Part shown: one piece after another, positions 55,871 through 64,000 of the stretch | How positions within the stretch are numbered: the stretch's first letter is position 1 | Layout: each line of letters opens with the position of its first letter | DNA from: Ophiobolus disseminans | Taxonomy: Eukaryota > Ascomycota > Dothideomycetes > Pleosporales > Phaeosphaeriaceae | Assembly (NCBI GenBank): GCA_010093685.1 | Contig: MU006219.1 | Span: 205,531 to 269,530 of the forward strand | Direction: 5' to 3' | DNA: 64,000 nt | Notes under the pieces: model-generated | The model's input: the letters and a program-made list of their open reading frames with translations, nothing else | Told to the model about the DNA's origin: nothing | Database searches by the model: none | Translations under genes and position numbers: made by a program

Positions 55871-57031
55871 TCATACTGCTTCCAAAGTGTCTGGCGGCAG
55901 AAACTCGTCATGAGCTGAACTTGTGAGGTGTCGCTTGCCAGGCTTGTCTCGTCTCGTTGAACTGCCTCTTCGCTTCTTTGGACCGTTATCAGCTGTGACT
56001 ACATGGATTCTCGCCCATCTCTTGACCCGCATGAACGTCTCGTGTACAGCTGCTGGGAGGCCGTCGAGTCGCCCAACGGAGACACCGTTGCTCTTCATCA
56101 AGACATCAATCGTGGTTCTGACTCGGGCAATCGTGGGATTCAAGGACTGCCCATAAACAGTCTCGCGGAAAGAAGTGAGAGCGATGTTCCGTAGAAGGAG
56201 GATGTCGCCAACGTTGACGTCTTCTAGCGTTCGGAAGAGTGACTGCTGCATATTGGACTGCTCGTTATCGTCCTTGCGTGGCGGACGCAGCCAAAATGTG
56301 ACCTTGAAGCCAGCCATTGTGCCGTCCCCAACGCTTAGCTCATAGAGGTGCATCTTGAAGCCTCCCTTTCGCACAATTACCTCTCGACGCTCAGGAGGAG
56401 CCATGAGAACACATATGGTGTTTGGGGTTGGTGTTTGAGGGTATATTGAACGAAGATGGTGTGAGGTGGGAAATAGGCCAATCGAAGTGATGGCCATTTT
56501 TGGTGGCACGTGAAGGATCAAAGTATGTCCGTCTACTCTGTTAGGACTGCTGGGGTCGGATGCAGTGGTGGCAAATGAGGTCGTGAGAAAGGACGAGGAC
56601 GAGATAGTCGTGTCGACCACTGTGTCTTGTGCGACTTGAGATGAAAGCAGGGTATCATGGAAGATGAGTGAATGCTCTAAGAAATCATCTGCTGCGGTAG
56701 CTGGCTCTCCTAAGTCTATGGTTGTTTCATTCCAAGTGGTCCCTGGCTCGAGTAGTGTTGAAGCTTGCTCAACGTCTGGTATCGAGATGGAAACTTCGGC
56801 CTGCTCCAATTGCAAGCCGCACTTTGGGAGGTAAGGTTGCGACCATCCTGTTCGCAGGCGGGTACCCTTGTTTGTAAGGCATCGCCAGTTGAGTGCTGGT
56901 GCGCTGGAGGAAGCTGGATTGTCCTCATGAACAGCGTCGAAACCAGCGCATTTGTCAAGAGCAAGCAGGCAATGCTCGCTAAAGTCGAGATGCTGCGAGG
57001 ATGGAGCTCCGTTGAGTGTCTTGAGTCTCAT
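55871..57031 (-). CDS. Unrecognised protein, possible OB-fold core
   Basis: 386 residues from the ATG at 57031; the open frame extends to 57202 (another ATG), but the extra N-terminus looks non-conserved. The N-terminal half is Ser/Thr-rich and probably disordered. The middle (ICVLMAPPERREVIVRKGGF, MHLYELSVGDGTMAGFKVTF, then LEDVNVGDILLLRNIALTSF) alternates hydrophobic strands in a way reminiscent of OB-fold nucleic-acid-binding domains, including a 'VGDILLLRN' segment. The C-terminus is basic (KKRRGSSTRRDKPGKRH) and suits a nuclear or DNA/RNA-binding protein. The fold is inferred by eye only. It is divergent from the Apd1-like gene. Confidence 0.6.
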   Translation of the reverse strand: MRLKTLNGAPSSQHLDFSEHCLLALDKCAGFDAVHEDNPASSSAPALNWRCLTNKGTRLRTGWSQPYLPKCGLQLEQAEVSISIPDVEQASTLLEPGTTWNETTIDLGEPATAADDFLEHSLIFHDTLLSSQVAQDTVVDTTISSSSFLTTSFATTASDPSSPNRVDGHTLILHVPPKMAITSIGLFPTSHHLRSIYPQTPTPNTICVLMAPPERREVIVRKGGFKMHLYELSVGDGTMAGFKVTFWLRPPRKDDNEQSNMQQSLFRTLEDVNVGDILLLRNIALTSFRETVYGQSLNPTIARVRTTIDVLMKSNGVSVGRLDGLPAAVHETFMRVKRWARIHVVTADNGPKKRRGSSTRRDKPGKRHLTSSAHDEFLPPDTLEAV

Positions 57032-57417
57032 TGGCGGGCAGAAACGCAACGCGTCTTTGCGTGGGTTTTTCAATAGTGAAGTTGTAAGTAATTGTTTGAC
57101 GCAGTGGGGCCGAGATGACCGTCGGCTGGAAAGGAGGCAGCAGCTCGGAGAAGAAGGAGAAGACCGAAGTCCGAATCTCACGGGCACGTACACGGGCCCC
57201 AAGATTCACCGAGACATGAGTGTGCCCGGTATAAGATTCGAGGCAGCAATGCCGACGATGATACTCTACATTGCCAACATTTACGAACGAAAAAAAGACT
57301 TATCCGGGAGGCCGCATCGAAGTGCCGGACTTAACGTGGCTGCGCGTCATTGCGCCTGCTTTCCGCGGTTGCTTGGCGATCTAATCTGGAAATCTGATTT
57401 AAAATCGCGTCGACACC

Positions 57418-58679
57418 ATGGCGCCTACAAAAGAGACCAAGAGGCCCGTGAATGCGTATAGAGTGCCTGCCATGCTGAAAAACCTGTCCTACAAGCTGAC
57501 GTCGGCGCTGTCGTCGTCGGAGGTGCCCACATTGAAGAAGAATGGCGAGTTCTCCAAGGCGATACGGACGGAGCAGCTGTTCCCCACCACCGACCCCACG
57601 ATAGACGGCGACGACTGCCTGCACGACTGCGCGAGCTGCAGCGTCAAGTACCCGCGCAAGTTCGACATCGACGAGACCGAGGAGCTGTACGGGCACGTGA
57701 AGGGATGGAGCACGCACTTGATTGTCGCGACGGGCAAGACGGACTGGGTGCGCGATGTGGCCGACGAGAAGGGCAGCATCATGGAGGCCGTCGACAAGGG
57801 CGACGTGCAGCCCAGCAATGGCGTGAGTACAGACAGATGCACCCGAAACAGAGCTGCACGTGACAGACGGACTGACTGGAGCAGAAACTCATGCTGTCCG
57901 CGTCCGACATGCCCGTCCCCAACCATTCCGACCACAGCTCCATGGTACTGCTGCTGCCCTCGTGGCAGTTCATAGACAACGTCACGCCCGCCAACACGCC
58001 CGACCTCATCCGGAACTATGTGAACCCTAGCCCCACGAACAACACCCCGTTGCCTACCCGCACAGCTTCCACGCAAACGGCGCCCCCGCAACCCGAAGAG
58101 TCGCCGTCCATTCCGCCCAAAATAGCCACTGCATCGCCATTGCAGGCTCGGCCATGTCCGCACAAATACCTGATCCTCATGTGTAGCCAGAAGACACGTG
58201 ATGCGCGATGTGGGCAGTCAGCGCCCCTTCTGCGCCGCGAGTTCGAGCGCATACTACGGCCAATGGGGCTGTACCGCGATCTTCACGACGAGCGACCCGG
58301 CGGTGTCGGCATCTACTTCATAAGCCACGTGGGAGGCCACAAGTTCTCGGCCAACGTCATGGTGTACCGGCATTCGTCGGTCATCTCGTCGCCCACACAG
58401 ACCAACGGCCATGCGAACGGCGCCACAAACGGCGTCCAAGAATCGCTTCAGAAGATGCAGATCCGAGACGAAGCGGGACAGGAGGTGCTGTTAGATGCGG
58501 ACAATGAGCAAGCGGAAGAGGGCAGTGGCGAGGCAGCGCAGTGCATATGGCTGGCCCGAGTGCGTCCCGAGGATTGCGAGAACATCATTCGGTACACGGT
58601 GCTGCAAGGGAAGGTCGTCAAGCCCGAGAGGCAGCTGCGAGGCGGTTTTGACCGGTGCATGCAACTAGCAAGTTGGTAA
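57418..58679 (+). CDS. Apd1/Aim32-family thioredoxin-like [2Fe-2S] protein
   Basis: Exons 57418-57822 and 57885-58679, separated by a 62-bp intron in phase 0, give 399 residues. The family (also called sucrase/ferredoxin-like) has a C-terminal thioredoxin-like ferredoxin domain whose [2Fe-2S] cluster is held by two Cys and two His. Here the probable ligands are Cys235, Cys244 (LMCSQKTRDARCG) and His283/His287 in SHVGGHKFSANVMVY. The HVGGH spacing matches the described His pair of yeast Apd1. The N-terminal part has DCxxDCxxC (DDCLHDCASC). Apd1 is cytosolic and linked to redox-compound tolerance; Aim32 is mitochondrial. Which of the two this is cannot be decided here. No clear presequence is seen. 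Confidence 0.85.
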
Positions 58680-58865
58680 TGAATGAAGTTTGAGGTGCGC
58701 CTAGAAGGTACACGCACATCAGTGTCGCAGCATTCCTCCTTGCTTCCCTTCACCGGAGCTACACCGGTGCTGTAATTTGCATCATGTTAAAGGGTCGCTG
58801 ATGACCTGAAACATCTATACAGGTCACATTTGTCGATCCTCGGTGTCCTCATAGCTTTTGCCACG

Positions 58866-59660
58866 ATGGTCTCGACACCAAAGCGCTCCTCCTCGTGGGC
58901 CTCATTCTCATGCTTTGATGACGCATCGGCCGCTTCTTATGATGACACGCCCCATCTCACTTCCGACGACGACGAATCTCCCGAGATACTCGATCCACCA
59001 CAACAAGAGAAGAAAACCGGGGAATCCAAAGAAAATGCGACCCTGCCTCCTCAGCAGCCAGCCGCGCAGACAACCCCTTCGATGATGCCGCCCGCCACCG
59101 TTCTACAAATCTTTATTGGATATGTCCTCGGTCATCTCGCCGTCTGGTTCTTCTTCACTGGCAAAGCACAACCTCACTACAAGTCTTGCCCCTGGCCTAC
59201 CGTCATAGGCAGCACCGCAACAGTGCATCACACGAGTACAATCTTCGTAACAGTGACTTCCCCGCCCACAGACACCCTTGAGCCATCGACCACCACAACA
59301 CCCCCAACCCCATCCATCACCGTCACTAACACAACAACAACCACCGAGTTGATCCAGACTTTTACGGTTCCGCACTTGCCTGTGAAGCTCGACTTTCTCG
59401 AAACAGGCACGATTACCATCAGGGGTGGAGCGAGACCGACTACGGCGTCTGGGCCAGAGGCTGTGATGGGTAGGGATGAGAATATGTTTGATGAGATAGC
59501 GCATGGACTTCAGAACAAGTCTGGGGTTGAAATACTTTTGGTGTTCCTGGAAAGGCTGGCTGAACAAAGACTCGGGAATGATGAAGAAGGAAAGGAAGAA
59601 AAGGGAGAAGATACTGGGAAATTGGAAGTGGGTGATAATGAGGACGATGGAGTGGCATGA
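58866..59660 (+). CDS. Single-pass membrane protein, Thr/Pro-rich
   Basis: 264 residues from the ATG at 58866. Residues 1-77 are Ser/Asp/Pro-rich and polar. Residues about 78-98 (TVLQIFIGYVLGHLAVWFFF) form one strong transmembrane helix. Residues about 120-170 are Thr/Pro-rich (TVTSPPTDTLEPSTTTTPPT), as in O-glycosylated extracellular stalks. The C-terminus is helical, ending in an acidic Lys/Glu tail. No signal peptide is seen, so the helix would be a signal-anchor. Family not recognised; the role is unknown. About 190 bp separate it from the Apd1-like gene. Confidence 0.6.
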   Translation: MVSTPKRSSSWASFSCFDDASAASYDDTPHLTSDDDESPEILDPPQQEKKTGESKENATLPPQQPAAQTTPSMMPPATVLQIFIGYVLGHLAVWFFFTGKAQPHYKSCPWPTVIGSTATVHHTSTIFVTVTSPPTDTLEPSTTTTPPTPSITVTNTTTTTELIQTFTVPHLPVKLDFLETGTITIRGGARPTTASGPEAVMGRDENMFDEIAHGLQNKSGVEILLVFLERLAEQRLGNDEEGKEEKGEDTGKLEVGDNEDDGVA

Positions 59661-59975
59661 GCGAACAGCGGTTGACGGAACTGTGAGGTGCGAGGGTAGA
59701 TGAGTAGAAATCATGGGCTGGCCAGGGTGAGTGCACTTCCTACCGGAGGGAAGAGCGGCAAGTTGGGAGAGAAGGCAGATTATGAGGGCCGGTGAATGAA
59801 CAGTGAAGCAGGCGTCATACTCCACTCTAGTCTCCACGACAGCGACAATGTGAGGTATCTTGCATTCGTTCATTACTATGCATCTGCCATGTATCCTAAC
59901 CAGCCAATGCGCTCTCATTCAATAAGTGGCTGGTATGTACTCCAAGACACCATCAACACCATTCCGCGTGATCCA

Positions 59976-60473
59976 TCAAACCACAATTCTGCTCTTCTCC
60001 TCCTTTTCCACATCCTCCACTGCACTCTCCTCCCTACCCACTTCCCGTCCCTCTATTTCAAACCGGCCCTCCATCCTGTCCTCCTCCTGCTCCTCATCCT
60101 CTGCCTCTCCCTCAATCTCCTCATCGCTACTATCGTCAATGCCCTCGAACATCCTCGCGAAGCGCTGATGGCCCTCTCTTTCTTCCTGCTCTTGCGTCTT
60201 GCCGTCTTCGGGGTCGTCTTCTAGTTCGCGTGTGGATTCCAACTGCGCTTTACGCTGGGCGAGGCGCAATGCAAACTGGCGGCGCGCTCGGGACGGGGGT
60301 ATCTGGAGCGGTGGGGGTGCTTTAGGCTGGTGACATGTTAGCGTGCTTCTAGCCGATTGTAGCGGTGATCGACAGGAACGCGCGCATAATGTGAAGAGAC
60401 GGAAGTAGATAATCAAAAAAATCAAAAAGAAAAGAACGAAGAGAAAAAGCATGCTGGCTTCGGAAGTTGTCAC
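59976..60473 (-). CDS. Small hypothetical protein with N-terminal hydrophobic helix and acidic tail
   Basis: 165 residues. Residues 9-26 (LFLFVLFFLIFLIIYFRL) are a strong membrane helix. The middle is basic (PPSRARRQFALRLAQRKAQL), then the protein becomes acidic (Asp/Glu-rich from about residue 85). Part of the middle may be an intron: GCTAAC followed by CACCAG at about 60330-60345 (minus strand) resembles branch site and acceptor, which would join the basic/acidic part to a different first exon. Coding status is therefore uncertain. No family recognised. Confidence 0.4.
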   Translation of the reverse strand: MTTSEASMLFLFVLFFLIFLIIYFRLFTLCARSCRSPLQSARSTLTCHQPKAPPPLQIPPSRARRQFALRLAQRKAQLESTRELEDDPEDGKTQEQEEREGHQRFARMFEGIDDSSDEEIEGEAEDEEQEEDRMEGRFEIEGREVGREESAVEDVEKEEKSRIVV

Positions 60474-60691
60474 CCATCATCACCAAAGGAAATACAAAAA
60501 GAACAAATTTCTACATGCGCCATACATCTAACGGGATGTATGTACAAGATTGATGAGTGATGGGTAACATTCCGCTAGCACGCGCCTTCCAATGCCCAAG
60601 CTCCTGCGACAAAAGCGACGAAGTGGAATGAAACGCACCAAGCGCGCAGACATAATCGTGTTGTGCTGTATCGGTACGACGATTCGGGAAA

Positions 60692-63670
60692 TCATCGATA
60701 GTCCATATCAGCATCGTCAAATGAGATTTCACCCACTTGTTCGGAGTCGTCGACAGGTCCCTGTCGCTCTCTCTCGGTATCGACGTCATCCATGTCCTCG
60801 TCTTCTTCGTCACTCGAGTTAGTAAAGCCGCTAAGCAAGGAGCCTCCGCTGAAGGTGTACCCACCACCCCCAGTGTCATTTGAGTTGGCAAGCTCCATGC
60901 TGTCGAGGCCGATGTTGCCGTTGTTTGCCAGGCTGGCGTTGGAGAGCGCGCCTCCGTCGCTGCCAAAGCCGGAAGCCGCGTTGACGGCGTTGAGTACAGC
61001 CTGCCGTGGACCGACGCTCATGTCGGGCCGCACGCCTCCAAGGATGGCGTTGTCTCGCTCTCGAGTTTCTGATAGTATGTTCTCCACGTACTCGACCCAC
61101 TCCTCGCTATGGACCTTGTCAATGACTGATCTCGAAAGCGTCTCTTCGGTGTGTCGTTCCGTAAACTTCAGCACCTCTTCCGCGATGAGTGTCAAATGGC
61201 CCATGTAGCCTAACCGCATATGCGTCTCTTTTTGGGCCTTGTCGCTTGCCTGTTGACCTTCTATGATCCGCTCGGTGATCCGCCCAGTCTCGAAGAGATC
61301 GATAGCTAGACAGCGGTTGTAGCCTCGGTCCATCTGCCCGTTAAACACCTGCTGGACAACGTCATACACTACGTTGTGAAGGAAGTTGTTCCATGGGAAC
61401 CGGAAGAAGAAATCCTGCACGTATTAGCATGATTACATCCCATGCGAATGACAGAGCTCACAAGTATTGTAGGCACAACCTTGTTGTCGACAAATGTAAT
61501 CTTCAACAGGTCACCCACTACAGGGGATCCGTCAATGTCAATCTCAAAACCTGCATTTGCATCGTCCTCGATGCTGCCAAACACTACCGATTGTGCGCTC
61601 GCTGTATCATCGATAGGGGTAATATCCGAGGGATCTTCTTCGGGTGCAGCTGCAGTGAATCGACCAGTATCAACACTTGGAGCCTCCGTGCTACTTTCGC
61701 GTTTCTTACCCGCGAATAGTGGTGCAGGCTTATCGTCTGGATGTGGTGATAAGGTATCAGCTGGATCAACAGTACTTGGTTCTGAACCTTGGTTCAATTG
61801 TTGGGTCAGCAGTGATGGCTTCTCTTTGACGTCCGTATCCAGTTGAGTGGGTTCGGACGATGCCGGTCGTTCGCCCATGACCGTGTCGTTATCAAGGTCA
61901 AGGTCTCCGACCTTGGCAGACAGCCCCGCCGAAGTGGGTGATTCTACATCCTCTGCTGGTTTGGGGGTAGTAGCAGCTTCGGTGTTGGTCGGGTCTTTTG
62001 GAGGCGTCAGTGGCTCGTCTACAAAGTCGCCTTCGCTTCCAGCAATATTTACTGGTGGCGGCTCCTGTGGCGCGACCTTGGGCGAGCGCTCAAGTGGCTC
62101 TCTAATCTGCTCCTTCTCGCTCTTCTCCGACTCTGCAGCTACTTCCGAGGCAATGACCTTCTCGAAGTCGTCCTCTGAGATATTTTGGACCTGGAGCGAT
62201 TTGATTTCCGCAGGTGAATCCATGGAAGGTGCGCGCGCATGGTGAAAGCCATGGCTGTCTACGCTTGTGGAAAAGTCGCCGGTGTTGGTAGTGGAGGTAG
62301 TCGTAAGCTTGCCCTCGGCCTTGAGACGTTCGCGCTCGGCATCACGCCGCCTTACTTCAGCCTCGCTCCCCCTCTCGTTTAGTAGCGCCATGTTACTGCA
62401 ATGTAGAAGCTCGGCCATTAGCTCGCACGTCTTGAAGCGGTCGAATCCGAGAGGTTCTATTTTCTCGCCAAAGGCCGTCTTGAGCTCACGTTTCTTCGTT
62501 GTGGTACTACCATCTTTTTGCGTGACGATCTGACTCGAGCTGTGGACCAGCTCCATGAAGCGCGGTATGTGCAGAGCAAACTGGCGGAGCAATGTGCCTA
62601 GGTAGATGGGGTCTGAGTTCTTGGGCACCGGGCCAATCTGATTCTCCAGATCATAGTCTGAATTGTTTTTCCGAATGACCTCAATTATGATGCCCACGCC
62701 CACTGTCAGCGGGTTTCCGCCCCGTAACATGAAGTCTATTAGCTGCCTCAGGCATGACTCGGACACGAGCTGGCGCGTCAGCTCGTTCGGTCCAATTACG
62801 GACTGATCCTGCGTGGTAGCATTCGCGGATATTGTGATGATAGCTTTGAGGAAGTCGCCGGCGGAGGTCTGGGTGGATGTCGATTGATTTGGCGCGAGAA
62901 AGGATATTAGGTGTGGGATGAGGTTTTGGTGTTGTAACCACTGCAGACGTTAGCTCTCCTCTTGCGGATCTTGTTTACGGACGCACATCAACAATGCCCT
63001 GCCCGCCCTCGTTTTTCTCGAGGCTTATAATCTTCAGCAGCAGGTCCATTATCACGGGGCAGTCCACGTGCTGCAGCATGTCGGGGACCACGTTGTCGAG
63101 CGACCGGAAGAAGTCGAGCATCTCCTCCATCTTGCGGTCCAGCAGCGACTCGTTAACCTTTGTGAAGTAGCCGGCCTGGACGGGGTCGAGGGGCGCCGGC
63201 TGCTTGATGTAGGCCCAGAAGTGGCGCAACGTGTCGTGGTTCTCGAGAACGGCCTCGGATATGGACCAGACCTCGGAGGAGAGGATCTCGCACGAGACGT
63301 ATGCATACTTCATGCGCTGCCGCTCCTCCTTGCTCTCTTCGCCGTCCTCCGACTTTGCTGCCGACGAGGAGCGCGCCCGGCCTGCGACCTTGCCAAAGAA
63401 GCTCGGCCGGTGGGACGCACCAGCCTCGCCCGCACCGTCGCCCCCGCTCTCATCCTCGGGGGTCGCGTACTGCTTGGTGGCTATGACGTAGCGTAGCAGG
63501 CGTTCCAATACGTTTTCGTCGCGCAGATACTCAATCAGCTTCGAGTTCTGCTGCTTAAGCTCCTGGATCAGGTCCGACTCGTCGAGCAGCTCCTCGACGG
63601 TGACGTCAGGCTTGTCGAGGATGCTGTCGAGCGACGACAGCTGCGCGTACCCGCCGAAGCGCCAGAACAT
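60692..63670 (-). CDS. SAPS-domain protein, Sit4/PP6 phosphatase-associated
   Basis: Exons 62987-63670, 61462-62940 and 60692-61414 with introns of 46 and 47 bp, all phase 0, give 961 residues. The SIT4-associated proteins (yeast Sap4, Sap155, Sap185, Sap190; mammalian PP6R) bind the PP2A-like phosphatase Sit4/PP6 and direct it in cell-cycle and nutrient signalling. The start MFWRFGGYAQLSSLDSILD and the following LLDESDLIQELKQQNSKLIEYL are diagnostic. The helical SAPS domain continues through LRQLIDFMLRGGNPLTVGVG and LLRQFALHIPRFMEL. After a disordered Ser/Glu/Pro insert (about residues 400-700) it resumes with FFFRFPWNNFLHNVVYDVVQ and AQKETHMRLGYMGHLTLIAE. The C-terminus is acidic. Which yeast paralogue it equals is not decided. 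Confidence 0.93.
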
Positions 63671-64000
63671 GGTGGGTTGCGGTCGTTGCAGCTACGCGAG
63701 CGGGGCAGGGAAGGGAAGGGTCGAGGAGCAAGGACTCGAGGCGGCGGCGACAGCTTAGCGGGGCTCATGCGTGGGGTGCGAATGTGCTCGCTCGGTCATG
63801 GGAGGGGTGTTGGGGAGACGGCTGGCGAGGCAGTCGCAGTGTTAGCAGAGGGAGCGCAGCCTAAGACAGGCGGCGCATGTGGATAGCTCGGGCTGCACGA
63901 GTACCAGACAGCACTCGGAAATGTAGCGGGACAGGACGGGCAGTATGCACACACCTAGCGAGATACTCGGCGGAGAAAGCAATGGCAGGAGAACACGTGC
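63671..64000. promoter_or_regulatory. Upstream region of the SAPS gene
   Basis: Contains the promoter and leader of the SAPS gene to the window edge. An open frame at 63677-63886 on the plus strand is low complexity and unlikely to be coding. No specific site was recognised. Confidence 0.4.

Noticed and set aside
1..64000. tRNA, rRNA or CRISPR arrays
   Set aside because: I saw no cloverleaf-like segment with conserved tRNA boxes, no rRNA-like sequence and no regularly spaced repeat array. The tandem repeats present are minisatellites or hAT subterminal repeats.

Overview
This is a filamentous ascomycete window, probably Dothideomycetes. The evidence is short GT-AG introns of about 45-100 bp, fungal-specific families (HET, Hce2/Ecp2 effector, Sit4-associated SAPS protein, Utp14), and a large block of transposons whose reading frames are riddled with TAG/TAA stops in the manner of repeat-induced point mutation (RIP).

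Layout. 1-3.3 kb is a mutated transposon zone with a pogo/Fot1-type transposase on the minus strand. 3.7-18.8 kb is a gene island: a decayed HET gene, a 2EXR/F-box-like gene, a glycine-rich protein, a secreted Hce2 effector, a small cysteine-rich secreted peptide (possibly frameshifted), then housekeeping genes UTP14, mitochondrial ribosomal mL41 and COQ3. 18.8-52.1 kb is a 33-kb nest of mutated transposons. 52.7-64 kb is a second gene island: a methyltransferase, a short-chain dehydrogenase, an unrecognised protein, an Apd1/Aim32-family ferredoxin, two low-complexity proteins and a SAPS-domain phosphatase regulator.

The nest can be unpicked. A chromodomain Gypsy element has its 3' LTR at 51692-52133 and its body at 30621-35677. 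It carries an antisense ORF with a Zn2Cys6-like cysteine pattern. A hAT element entered that ORF (8-bp duplication GTCTGCGT at 30180-30187 and, reverse-complemented, 51401-51408). A Copia element entered the hAT (5-bp duplication GAAGG). A second Copia copy lies in inverted orientation, and the halves of hAT, antisense ORF and Gypsy now face the wrong way. The segment 29359-35677 is therefore inverted, most simply by recombination between the two Copia copies (or by misassembly through them). A third Gypsy element (39052 onward) sits in the minus-strand Copia and runs into a 728-bp N gap.

The most unusual content is inside the hAT. Between its terminal repeat (51400) and its transposase (48485) lie about 2.9 kb holding an intron-containing histone H3-like gene (50534-51067) and a divergently transcribed unknown intron-containing gene. 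Both carry RIP-type stops. This looks like a hAT transposon that captured a histone H3 variant.
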